NCBI RefSeq assembly: GCF_000183745.1
Contig: NC_014761.1
Coordinates: 2,108,001 to 2,172,000, forward strand
Direction of reading: 5' to 3'
Length of the DNA: 64,000 bases
DNA from: Oceanithermus profundus DSM 14977
Lineage (GTDB): Bacteria > Deinococcota > Deinococci > Deinococcales > Marinithermaceae
A program made the translations under genes and the position numbers. Under the pieces are notes generated by a model that made no database searches, was not told the origin of the DNA, and worked only from the letters and a program-made list of their open reading frames with translations. Of this stretch, positions 42,651-51,457 are shown piece by piece (the first letter of the stretch is position 1; each line of letters opens with the position of its first letter).

Positions 42651-44825
42651 ATGCGCCTCTCCGTACTCCTCCCGCTGCCCCTGGGCCCGCTCAGCTACCT
42701 GGCGCCCGAGGGCTGCGCCCGCGCCCCGGCCCCCGGCCTGCGGGTGGCCGTGCCCTTTCGCAAGGGGGTGCGGGTGGGGGTGGTCGTGGGCGTGGAGGAC
42801 GCGGCCGAAGGCGACTTCGCCTTGCGCCACGCGATCGGCTACCTGGACGAGGAACCCTTCCTCGACGAGGCCGGGATCGCCTTCCTGGGGCGCGCCGCCG
42901 CGCACTACTTCACCCCTGCGGGGCAGCTGCTCGCCGACCTGGTCCCCTTCCTGGAGCCGCCGCTCCGCCACGAGGTGCGGCTGGTGGACGGGGCCGCGCG
43001 GCCGGACCTGACCGGGTTGACGCTGTGGCGCGACGCCGCCGAGCTGGACCCCGCGCTCCTCGACGAGCTGCGCGAGGGGGGCGTGCTCGAGGAGCGGGTG
43101 CGCGAGCAAAAGCCCACGCGCAAGACACTGGTTCCGCTGCGCGAACCGACGGAGAAGCTGACCCCCAAGCAGCAAGCGGCGCTCGAGACCCTGCGCGCTC
43201 TGGGCGAGGCCGAGAGCCAGACCGCGCTCGCCGCCGCCGCCGGGGTGGGGCCCGGGGTGGTGCGGGCGCTCGTCGAGAAGGGCTACGCCGGCTGGCGCGA
43301 GGTGGAGCTGGAGCTCGCCCCGCCGGCCCCCGCCGGCCCGGCGCTCGAGCCGCTGCCGGTGCCCGAGCCGCCGCCGCGTATCAACGGCGGCCGCTGGGCG
43401 GAGCGGCTGCAGCTCGCCGCCGGGCTCGCCTCGGAGGGTGAAACGCTGGTCCTCTTCCCCGAGCGCTACGTGCTGGAGCGGGCCTACGACCGCTGGCCCC
43501 CGCCGGCGCTGCCCTTCCACGGCGGCCAGAGCCCGGAGCTGCGCCGGGCCCTGTGGCGCGAAAAGCCGCCGGTGGTCCTGGGCAGCTACCAGGCGCTGCT
43601 CATGCCCCGCCGCTGGCGGCGCATCGTGGTGATGGACGAGGGCTCCGACTCCTACAAGCTCGCCTCCGGCAGCCGCGCCCACGCGGTGCACCTGGCCGAG
43701 CTGCGCGCCGAACTGCTGGGCGCCGAGCTTTACTACCTGAGCCTCACCCCCGCCGTCGAGGTGGTGGAAAAGCCGGGCCTCCTGGTGCGCCCCCCGCGCA
43801 CCCGGGTGCTGCCCATCGACCTGCGCCGCGAACGCGGCTGGCCGCTCAGCGGCCGCGCCGTCGAGCTCCTGGCCCAGGTGCCCGAAAAGGGCCGCCAGGC
43901 GCTGGTGCTGGTCGCCCGCCGCGGCTACTCGGGCCGCCTCTTCTGCAAGAGCTGCGACTGGCAGCCGATCTGCCCCAACTGCGACCTGCCGCTGCGCTTC
44001 CACAAGCCCGGCCGCCGCGGCCGCCTCGTCTGCCACCAGTGCGGCCACAGCGAGCCCGCCCCCGAGGTCTGCCCCGCCTGCGGCGGCGAGGTCTTCGGCT
44101 ACTCGGGCCCCGGGGTGCAGTGGGTGGCCGAGGAGATCCAGCGGCGCCTGCCCGAGCTGCCCGTCTACCAGTACTCGGCCGAGCGCAAGGACGACCTAAC
44201 CCCCCTCCAGCGCGGCGAACCCGGCGCGGTGGTGGGCACCACCGCCCTCCTGCGTACCCCCGCGCCCCCGGAGCTGGCGCTCATCCTGCTCCCCTACGCC
44301 GAGGGGTTCCTGCCCGCCTCCGACTTCCGCGCCCCCGAGCGCTACCACCGCCTTTTGTGGCAGCTCGCCGACCTGCACCCCACCCGCAGCCCGCTGATCG
44401 CCCTGCAGACCTTCGAGCCCGACCATCCGGCGGTCGAGGCCCTAATCGAAGGCGACGTGACCGGCGTGCCCGAGACCGAACTGGTGCTCCGGCGCATGCT
44501 CGGCTACCCGCCGGCGGTGCGGATGGTGGTGCTCGAGTTCAGCCACCGCCAGGAGGCCACCGCCCGCGCCGCGGCCATGGATGCGGCCGAATTTCTGCAG
44601 AAACGCCTGGGCGACTACCTGGAAACCGCACCCTTTGCGCCCCTCCTCGGCCCCGCCCCGGCCCCGGTCCCCCGCATCCGCGGCCGCTACGTCTTCCACC
44701 TCATCCTCCGCGCCCCCGAGCCCGATTTGCTCCGCGACTGGCTATCTGATTTACCACCCCCCAAAGGCGCCCGTCTCCGCCTCGACCCGGATCCGGTGGG
44801 GTTCGTGGGGCTGTTAGAGGATTGA
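42651..44825 (+). CDS. priA: Primosomal protein N' (PriA), apparently without helicase activity
   Basis: 724 residues. The N-terminal 3'-OH-binding domain opens LSVLLPLPLGPLSYLAPEG. The zinc-binding region near 430-475 has the expected eight cysteines (CKSCDWQPICPNC, CHQCGHS, CPACGG). In contrast the helicase core is degenerate: the Walker A position reads ASEGETLVLFPERY with no GK(T/S), and motif II reads VVMDEGSD near 326 in place of DEEH. Deinococcus PriA is known as a pseudo-helicase, and this copy shows the same losses. It probably keeps its role as a structural loader in replication restart. Leaderless (TATCCT, 8 nt). Confidence 0.9.
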   Translation: MRLSVLLPLPLGPLSYLAPEGCARAPAPGLRVAVPFRKGVRVGVVVGVEDAAEGDFALRHAIGYLDEEPFLDEAGIAFLGRAAAHYFTPAGQLLADLVPFLEPPLRHEVRLVDGAARPDLTGLTLWRDAAELDPALLDELREGGVLEERVREQKPTRKTLVPLREPTEKLTPKQQAALETLRALGEAESQTALAAAAGVGPGVVRALVEKGYAGWREVELELAPPAPAGPALEPLPVPEPPPRINGGRWAERLQLAAGLASEGETLVLFPERYVLERAYDRWPPPALPFHGGQSPELRRALWREKPPVVLGSYQALLMPRRWRRIVVMDEGSDSYKLASGSRAHAVHLAELRAELLGAELYYLSLTPAVEVVEKPGLLVRPPRTRVLPIDLRRERGWPLSGRAVELLAQVPEKGRQALVLVARRGYSGRLFCKSCDWQPICPNCDLPLRFHKPGRRGRLVCHQCGHSEPAPEVCPACGGEVFGYSGPGVQWVAEEIQRRLPELPVYQYSAERKDDLTPLQRGEPGAVVGTTALLRTPAPPELALILLPYAEGFLPASDFRAPERYHRLLWQLADLHPTRSPLIALQTFEPDHPAVEALIEGDVTGVPETELVLRRMLGYPPAVRMVVLEFSHRQEATARAAAMDAAEFLQKRLGDYLETAPFAPLLGPAPAPVPRIRGRYVFHLILRAPEPDLLRDWLSDLPPPKGARLRLDPDPVGFVGLLED

Positions 44826-44867
44826 TTTCAAATCCCTTCGCGATGCAAAGCAACCTGCACGATTCCG

Positions 44868-45005
44868 TATCCCTGAACTTGATTCAGGGCCTGCCCCGGG
44901 CTTGATCCGGGGTCCATGCCGGGCGCGGAGACGGGATTTAGTCGCGGACAGCAACCCGTTGGGGGTTACACAACGAGAGCAGGGCGTTTGGGCCTTGCAT
45001 CGCCC
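44868..45005 (+). repeat. Repeat module R, copy 1
   Basis: About 138 bp matching 45806-45944 in order and content. It starts TATCCC, carries two hairpins (44871-44889 and CCCCGGG-CTTGA-T-CCGGGG at 44894-44912), GGTCCATGCC, a GACAGCAACC segment, and ends GTTTGGGCCTTGCATC before the palindromic element E1. I estimate about three quarters identity with copy 2 by eye. No coding potential. Confidence 0.75.
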
Positions 45006-45199
45006 ACAACCCCCTCCCCGGCCCTCCCCCAGGGGGAGGGAGAGAAACATCACGCCCGCGAACGCAGCGTGAATAAGCCGCCATTCTCCCGAGAGAAGAA
45101 AGCCAAAAAAAATGGCCGTTAAATGTCAAAGCGGCTCAGTTCTGGGCAGCAACATGCCTCCCCCTTGGGGGAGGTGGCCGCAGGCCGGAGGGGGGTTAT
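45006..45199 (+). repeat. Palindromic element E1 with terminal inverted repeats
   Basis: Begins ACAACCCCCTCCCC and ends GGAGGGGGGTTAT. Internal hairpins are CCCTCCCCC/GGGGGAGGG near the left end, CCTCCCCCTTGGGGGAGG and GGCCGCAGGCC near the right end. The middle is about 60 bp longer than in E2 and E3 and includes a poly-A stretch (45105-45112). It ends 72 bp before the DUF559 gene. Confidence 0.75.
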
Positions 45200-45271
45200 T
45201 GGCTCGTCAAGTCAACCTAAGCCGCTAAAGCTGGCGCTTGGTTTCAGCCCAGGTGGGTTAGTCTTCAGTAA

Positions 45272-45649
45272 GTGCCCGTGCCTTACCGCAAAGACCTTGT
45301 GACTCTGGCCCGGAAGCTGCGCAAGAACCCGACCGAACCGGAGAAGAAGCTCTGGTTTGCTTGCTTAAGGCGGCTGAAACAACTTAAGGGCGTCAAGGTC
45401 TACCGGCAAAGGCCTATGCTCGATTACATCGTCGACTTTGAGCTGCGCGACGCCAAAATAGTCGTTGAGATTGACGGCGACAGCCACTACCTGGAAGAAG
45501 CAAGCCGAACAAAAGACGCCCAGCGCGACGCCGCCCTGGCCGAATACGGCTACAAAGTGGTGCGCTTTACCAACGAGCAGGTAATGAAAGAAGCGGAGTG
45601 GGTTTGCGAGGTGATCTACCGCCTGATAACCGAGCGGCTTTCCGTGTAA
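45272..45649 (+). CDS. DUF559 domain endonuclease-like protein (PD-(D/E)XK / Vsr-related)
   Basis: A 125-residue protein of the DUF559 family: LARKLRKNPTEPEKKLWFACL, then QRPMLDYIVDFELRDAKIVVEIDG (read in two parts), which supplies the D...ExD nuclease-type residues, and AALAEYGYKVVRFTNEQVMKE. It is AT-richer than the rest of the window and uses AAA/GAA/TTT codons freely, a sign of transfer. GTG at 45272 has TAGTCT 7 nt upstream; GTG at 45278 is an alternative giving MPYRKD. It lies between elements E1 and E2, the latter starting 11 nt after the stop. Role unknown; a nicking or repair-type nuclease is the family-level guess. Confidence 0.85.
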   Translation: MPVPYRKDLVTLARKLRKNPTEPEKKLWFACLRRLKQLKGVKVYRQRPMLDYIVDFELRDAKIVVEIDGDSHYLEEASRTKDAQRDAALAEYGYKVVRFTNEQVMKEAEWVCEVIYRLITERLSV

Positions 45650-45659
45650 TTCAGCGCCG

Positions 45660-45792
45660 ACAACCCCCACCTCAGCCCTCCCCCAGGGGAGGGAGGAAAA
45701 AAAGACGGCCGCTTAATACCAAAGTGGCTCTGCTCCGGGAAGGAACAAGCCTCCCCCTCGGGGGAGTTGGCCGCGGGCCGGAGGGGGGTTGT
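45660..45792 (+). repeat. Palindromic element E2 with terminal inverted repeats
   Basis: About 133 bp, begins ACAACCCCCACCTC and ends GGAGGGGGGTTGT. Internal parts match E3: GACGGCCGC, AAAG-GGCTC, AAGCCTCCCCC-GGGGGAG, GGCCGCGGGCCGG. It starts 11 nt after the DUF559 stop codon. Confidence 0.75.
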
Positions 45793-45805
45793 TTACCCCA
45801 TTTCG

Positions 45806-45944
45806 TATCCCCGGACTTGATCCGGGAGCCTGCCCCGGGCTTGATCCGGGGTCCATGCCGGGGGTGGAGCCAAGACTTAGTCGCTGACAGCAACCGGATG
45901 TGGTTTACGCAACAAGAGCAGGACGTTTAGTCTTTGCATCACCA
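45806..45944 (+). repeat. Repeat module R, copy 2
   Basis: About 139 bp, the counterpart of 44868-45005. It has hairpins CCCGGA-CTTGA-TCCGGG (45810-45826 region) and CCCCGGG-CTTGA-T-CCGGGG (45833-45851), then GGTCCATGCC, GACAGCAACC, GCAACAAGAGCAGGACG and TTTGCATC, immediately before E3. Confidence 0.75.
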
Positions 45945-46075
45945 ACAACCCCCTCCCCAACCCTCCCCGAGGGGAGGGAAAAGAATGACGGCCGCGTAAT
46001 GGCAAAGCAGCTCGGTTCTGAGAGGGGGCAAGCCTCCCCCTTGGGGGAGGTGGCCGCAGGCCGGAGGGGGGTTGT
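45945..46075 (+). repeat. Palindromic element E3 with terminal inverted repeats
   Basis: About 131 bp, begins ACAACCCCCTCCCC and ends GGAGGGGGGTTGT. Right-hand 40 bp (CCTCCCCCTTGGGGGAGG, TGGCCGCAGGCCGGAGG) are identical to E1. It has the length and organisation of E2. Confidence 0.78.
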
Positions 46076-46346
46076 TCAGCTGGATGAGAGCAAAGAAATA
46101 TTATGCAGGCAGGCCCCGAATCAAAAACCGGGCGTTTGGCCATGCATCATCAACAACCCCCTCCCCAACCCTCCCCAAGGGGAGGGAGAAAACTGCCGGA
46201 CAATAAAAACTGGTCGTAGGTTGATGACCCGGTCTGGACCCTGGTTTTCGCTGGGGTGACGAACTGCTCTTGCCCGGGGGCACAAAAGATAGCCGATCGA
46301 TACCCGACAGGTCATTTTTCCGATGGCGTGGGCGTAGGCTGAGGGC
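46076..46346. other. Non-coding stretch around E4 and upstream of the fetB-like gene
   Basis: Apart from E4 and the module-R remnant, this AT-richer stretch holds no credible reading frame. A short AATAAAAAC run follows E4, and near 46236-46262 the phrase GGTTTTCGCTGGGGTGACG looks like a further degenerate repeat. The fetB-like promoter (TAGGCT, 46335-46340) closes it. Confidence 0.5.
46153..46190 (+). repeat. Element E4, left half only
   Basis: ACAACCCCCTCCCC followed by AACCCTCCCC-AA-GGGGAGGG, then sequence unrelated to the right half of E1-E3. It is preceded by GGGCGTTTGG-CC-ATGCATC, a remnant of module R. This looks like a truncated copy, giving a view of where the element breaks. Confidence 0.65.
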
Positions 46347-47060
46347 ATGACCGAGATTCCGCTGGTGCGGCTTTTGTATCCGCTGGCGCTGGCGCTGCTG
46401 GTGGCCTGGTGGTACGTCAGCTGGTCGGGCGACCGGAGGACGCCGTGGGTGGCGCTTTCGCGCATGCTGGCGCAGCTCCTCTTGGTGGGCTACGTGCTGG
46501 CCTACATCTTCAAGACCGAGTACGCGGCGGTGGTGCTGGGCGTGCTGGCGCTGATGGCGCTGGCGGCGGGCTGGATCGCCCTGCGGACCGAGACGAAGAA
46601 GCGGCTCAGGCTCTACCCCTACGCCCTGATCGGCGTTATCGGCGGCGGCGGGCTGGCGCTGGCGGTGGCCACCCAGCTGGTGCTCAGGCCCGACCCCTGG
46701 TACAGCCCCTCGGTGCTGATTCCGCTGGGCGGGATGGCGTTTTCCAACGCCATGAACGCGGTTAGCCTGGCGGCGGAGCGCTTCTTTTCGGAGCGCAAGG
46801 AGGGCAGGGATCCACAGCAAGCGCGGGCGCTGGCCTACAAGGCGGCGCTCATTCCCGCCACCAACGGCCTCTTCGCCGTGGGGATCGTCTCCATTCCCGG
46901 CCTGATGACCGGGCAGATCTTGGCCGGGGTGAGCCCGCTGATTGCCGCGCGCTACCAGATCCTGGTGATGCTGATGGTCTACACCGCCGCGGGCCTGGCG
47001 GCGGCCATGTTTCTGGAGGCCGTGCGGCGGCTGGCGGCGAACGGGGAGGTGGGGTACTAA
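46347..47060 (+). CDS. fetB: FetB/YbbM-family (UPF0014) ABC transporter permease
   Basis: A 237-residue membrane protein with about seven TM helices (LYPLALALLVAWWYVSW, VLGVLALMALAAGWIAL, YALIGVIGGGGLALAVATQLVL). It has the family signature LIPLGGMAFSNAMNAVSLAAERFFSERK and ATNGLFAVGIVSIPGLMTGQILAG. In E. coli FetAB exports iron and protects from oxidative stress. The ATPase partner FetA is not adjacent, so it must be encoded elsewhere or the permease is an orphan. Leaderless (TAGGCT, 6 nt). Confidence 0.87.
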   Translation: MTEIPLVRLLYPLALALLVAWWYVSWSGDRRTPWVALSRMLAQLLLVGYVLAYIFKTEYAAVVLGVLALMALAAGWIALRTETKKRLRLYPYALIGVIGGGGLALAVATQLVLRPDPWYSPSVLIPLGGMAFSNAMNAVSLAAERFFSERKEGRDPQQARALAYKAALIPATNGLFAVGIVSIPGLMTGQILAGVSPLIAARYQILVMLMVYTAAGLAAAMFLEAVRRLAANGEVGY

Positions 47061-47062
47061 GG

Positions 47063-47143
47063 GGTGCGTGGTGCGTAGTAGTACGTGGTGCGTAGTACGT
47101 GGTGCGTAGTACGTGGTGCGTAGTACGTGGTGCGTGGTCCGCG
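47063..47143 (+). repeat. 14-bp tandem repeat
   Basis: Unit GTGCGTAGTACGTG repeated head-to-tail about four times, with flanking degenerate units (GTGCGTG, GTGCGTGGTCCGCG). One unit carries an extra GTA. The core GTAGTAC/GTACGTGGTGC makes partly self-complementary DNA. It starts 2 nt after the fetB stop, non-coding. Unit number is likely variable between strains. Confidence 0.85.
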
Positions 47144-47183
47144 TTTGCCGAGCGGGTCGCGTATTCTTGCGCGCGCGGCGAGG

Positions 47184-47245
47184 TTCCGGACCTGTCCCGG
47201 GCTTGACCCGGGATCGCGGGAGCCCTGCGGCCCCCTTGTCCGGAA
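47184..47245. repeat. 62-bp element with 8-bp terminal inverted repeats
   Basis: TTCCGGAC at 47184-47191 and GTCCGGAA at 47238-47245 are perfect inverted repeats. Inside is a nested hairpin TCCCGGG-CTTGA-CCCGGGA (47195-47213). That hairpin is the same family as those of module R (CCCGG-CTTGAT-CCGGG), linking this element to the DUF559 island. Confidence 0.65.
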
Positions 47246-47496
47246 CGACGAGTTTATTTTTCCTGTTCGTCACCCCGGACAAGCGCCCAAAGGGCGCGCG
47301 ATCCGGGGTCTCGCGGGTGCTGCTGAGCACCCCAACGCCAAGATCAAAGTTCTGAGCCCCGCGGATCGAGGTTCGGGCCCTGTCCCGGACGTGATCCGGG
47401 GCCTTACCGGGGCAGGTTCGGGTTCGCGCTCGTGGAGGAAGGCAAGGCCGACCGGAGGTTGCGGTGCGGCTTTGCCCGCGGGCGTAGACTGCGGAC
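47246..47496. other. Non-coding stretch with further degenerate palindromes before the GH13 gene
   Basis: Contains CACCCCGGACAAGCGCCC / GGGCGCGCGATCCGGGGTC (47272-47312), forming an imperfect palindrome. Another CTTGAT-type hairpin variant lies at 47383-47400 (TCCCGGACGTGATCCGGG). No credible gene. The GH13 promoter TAGACT is at 47485-47490. Confidence 0.5.
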
Positions 47497-48999
47497 ATGC
47501 AACCCGTGCGGTGGGTTCGCCTGGCGCTGGTGCTGGGCCTGGTTCTGGTTCCCGTCGCCTGCGGCGACGCGGCGCCCGGGCCGGACGGCGGCAACCGGCT
47601 CGCGGGCGCGGTGATCTACGAGACCAACCTGGAGTACTACCCGAACCGGGCGTTCGCGGACCTGGAGGCGGACCTGCCGCGGCTCGCGGAGCTGGGGGTG
47701 AGCGTCCTCTACCTCACCCCGATCTGGGAAGACCTGTTGGGCGACAACCACCACTACCTGATCAAGGACTACTACCGGATCCACCCGCGGTTCGGCGGCG
47801 GGGAAGACTTGAAAAGCCTCGTCGATGCGGCCCACGCGCAGGGAATCCGGGTGCTTCTGGACCTCGTCACCTCGCTGACCGCCGAGGGGAGCGTCGTCTG
47901 GGACGAGCACCGCGACTGGATCCTGCGGGGCGACGACGGCACGATGCAGCGCTACTACCCCTTCCCCGACTGGGGCTGGGCCATCGACGCGACGAACCCC
48001 GAGGCGATCCGCTACTTCGCGGAGGTGGCCCGTCACTACGTGGAAACCTACGGCATCGACGGTTGGCGGGTGGACTCGCCGCAGAACAACTACGACCCGG
48101 CCCGGGTGACGGGCGACCACAGCCGCCTCGAGCTCCTGCGCGCGGTCAAACGCGCCGTCCGCGAGGCCAACCCCGACGCGGTGCTGGTCTGCGAGCTGCC
48201 GGGGCCCGGCTTCTTCTGGGGTGCGAGCGACGCCGGCGACCCGCCCCTCTTCGACGAGGTCTGCGAGGCTTCCTACGGCTACCCCTTCATCGGCTTTTTG
48301 GGTGGAAACGCGCAGGAGGGGTACTTTTACGTGGTGCCCGACGGCTCGCCGGCGAACGGAAGGCTCGTGTCCAGCCCGCTCAACGACGCGCTCTACGGCG
48401 CGGTGGACTCGGCCACGTTCGTGCGCCGGGTGCAGGCGCGGCGCACCGAGCACGGGGCGCTGCGGGCCAACTTCCTGGAGAACCACGACACCCCGCGGGC
48501 GGCGCTGGCCTTCCCGCAGCGGGCCAGGGCGCTGGCGGTGCTGCTGTACACGCTGCCCGGGGTGCCGGTGCTCCACGCCGGGCAGGAACTGGGGGCGAAG
48601 ACGGACCCCTACGCCGGCGACGTACGGGTGGACTGGTCGGGCGGCGACCGGGCGCTCGAGGCCTTCTACCGCACGCTCCTCACCGCCCGCCGGCGGCACG
48701 CGGCGCTCGTGCGGGGCGGGATCCGCGACGTCTGGAAAAGCGGCGACGCGGCGCTGGCCTACCTGCGCCACGCGCCAAGCGACGCGGCGCTCGTTGCCGT
48801 CAACTTCTCGGAGCGGCCGGCCGCCTTCGAGGTGGCCCTGCCGCTGGAGCCGCTGGGGCTCGAGCCGGACGGCGTCTACACCCTGCGGGCGCTGCTTTCC
48901 GGGGAGCGCCGGACGCTGCGGGGCCGCGAGCTCGCGGCGCTCGCGCTCGCCCTGGAGCCCTACGCCGCCGAGGTGTACTTCGTAGGCCCCGGCGACTAG
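47497..48999 (+). CDS. GH13 (alpha-amylase family) lipoprotein
   Basis: 500 residues with lipoprotein signal (ALVLGLVLVPVACGD). A (beta/alpha)8 barrel follows from about 35 (AGAVIYETNLEYYPN) and a C-terminal beta-domain from about 410. GH13 region II GIDGWRVDSP (nucleophile Asp), region III VLVCELPG (acid/base Glu) and region IV NFLENHDTPR (third Asp) are intact. Region I reads DLVTSLTAEGS and lacks the usual Asn-His. It is probably a surface alpha-glucosidase, amylase or trehalose/maltose-acting enzyme. Leaderless (TAGACT, 6 nt). GC content is normal for the window. Confidence 0.88.
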   Translation: MQPVRWVRLALVLGLVLVPVACGDAAPGPDGGNRLAGAVIYETNLEYYPNRAFADLEADLPRLAELGVSVLYLTPIWEDLLGDNHHYLIKDYYRIHPRFGGGEDLKSLVDAAHAQGIRVLLDLVTSLTAEGSVVWDEHRDWILRGDDGTMQRYYPFPDWGWAIDATNPEAIRYFAEVARHYVETYGIDGWRVDSPQNNYDPARVTGDHSRLELLRAVKRAVREANPDAVLVCELPGPGFFWGASDAGDPPLFDEVCEASYGYPFIGFLGGNAQEGYFYVVPDGSPANGRLVSSPLNDALYGAVDSATFVRRVQARRTEHGALRANFLENHDTPRAALAFPQRARALAVLLYTLPGVPVLHAGQELGAKTDPYAGDVRVDWSGGDRALEAFYRTLLTARRRHAALVRGGIRDVWKSGDAALAYLRHAPSDAALVAVNFSERPAAFEVALPLEPLGLEPDGVYTLRALLSGERRTLRGRELAALALALEPYAAEVYFVGPGD

Positions 49000-49006
49000 G
49001 GCGACG

Positions 49007-49034
49007 AAAACCGGGGAGGGCGCGCCCTCCCCGG
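49007..49034 (-). terminator. Terminator of ndk
   Basis: A perfect 24-bp palindrome (49011-49034), followed on the minus strand by TTTTCGTCG. It lies 18 nt beyond the ndk stop and also faces the 3' end of the GH13 gene. Confidence 0.75.
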
Positions 49035-49051
49035 CGGCCGCGTTCGGCGGC

Positions 49052-49468
49052 TCAGCTTACAAACTCTTCGGGGCGGAAGAAGAGCGCGATCTCGCGCTCG
49101 GCGTCGGCCTCGTTCGCCGAGCCGTGGATGACGTTCTCGTCGATGGTGGTGGCGAAGTCGCCGCGGATCGTGCCGGGCAGGGCGTCGGCGGGGTTGGTGG
49201 CGCCCATCATCTTGCGCAGCTCGGCGATCACCCCCGGCCCCTCGAGCACCATGGCCACCACCGGCCCGCTGGTGATGAACTCGACCAGCGGTTTGAAGAA
49301 GGGCTTCTCCTTGTGCTCGCCGTAGTGCTCCTCGGCGAGGTCGAAGCTGATGCGCATCTTCTTGAGGGCGACGATCTTGAAGCCCTTGTCCTCGAGGCGC
49401 TGGATGATTTTTCCGGTCAGGCCGCGGCGCACGCCGTCGGGTTTGATCATGGCGAAGGTGCGTTCCAT
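49052..49468 (-). CDS. ndk: Nucleoside diphosphate kinase
   Basis: A 138-residue enzyme that balances NTP pools by transferring the gamma-phosphate through phospho-His115 ([14 protein letters not shown]). N-terminal [11 protein letters not shown] and the Kpn-loop region [18 protein letters not shown] are canonical. Length is standard. TAGAAT lies 9 nt before the ATG, so the leader is absent or minimal. Confidence 0.97.
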   Translation of the reverse strand: MERTFAMIKPDGVRRGLTGKIIQRLEDKGFKIVALKKMRISFDLAEEHYGEHKEKPFFKPLVEFITSGPVVAMVLEGPGVIAELRKMMGATNPADALPGTIRGDFATTIDENVIHGSANEADAEREIALFFRPEEFVS

Positions 49469-49507
49469 AGCGGCTCCATTCTACATGCGCTCTGCTAGGC
49501 TGGAGCC

Positions 49508-50524
<1,017 letters not shown>

Positions 50525-50531
50525 GGTGTGC

Positions 50532-50655
50532 TAGGCTGGAACTCGAGGTGACGTGATGATCCGGATGCAACGCGCTTAAACCGCACCCTGTACCCGAAAG
50601 GTACGCGCCGTAGATTTTCGAGCCTGCCGGCGGCCTTCGGGCCGCCGTTTCGTTT
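50532..50655 (+). promoter_or_regulatory. Leader region with possible attenuator before an ABC exporter operon
   Basis: Order: TAGGCT promoter box (50532-50537), ribosome-binding site CGAGGTG (50544-50550), a 7-codon ORF, a small hairpin GTACC-CGAAA-GGTAC (50590-50604), then a terminator-like hairpin CGGCGGCC-TTCG-GGCCGCCG (50628-50647) followed by TTTCGTTT, 10 nt before the ABC gene ribosome-binding site. CGCCG at 50606-50610 can pair with the 5' arm of the terminator as a weak antiterminator. Alternatively the hairpin simply ends the aldo/keto reductase message. Confidence 0.5.
50556..50579 (+). CDS. Seven-codon leader peptide candidate (MIRMQRA)
   Basis: ATG at 50556 lies 5 nt after GAGGTG, and the stop TAA is at 50577-50579. 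It precedes a terminator-like hairpin and the ABC exporter genes. Such short translated leaders control antibiotic-responsive ABC genes in other bacteria by ribosome stalling. The two arginines and two methionines suggest nothing specific. Very short, so chance is a serious alternative. Confidence 0.35.
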   Translation: MIRMQRA

Positions 50656-50665
50656 GGGAGGAACC

Positions 50666-51453
<788 letters not shown>

Positions 51454-51457
<4 letters not shown>

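Noticed and set aside
44826-46346. Additional small genes in the repeat island (for example frames of 60-120 codons)
   Set aside because: They run through the palindromic repeats, translate to Pro/Arg/Gly-rich low-complexity sequence, and are not shared by the different copies in the same frame.
47063-47143. CRISPR array
   Set aside because: Repeats are 14 bp and contiguous without spacers, and no cas genes are in the window.
47144-47496. Upstream extension of the GH13 gene through a long in-frame stretch
   Set aside because: TAGACT 6 nt before the ATG at 47497 and the lipoprotein signal starting there define the start; the upstream sequence is palindromic repeat.
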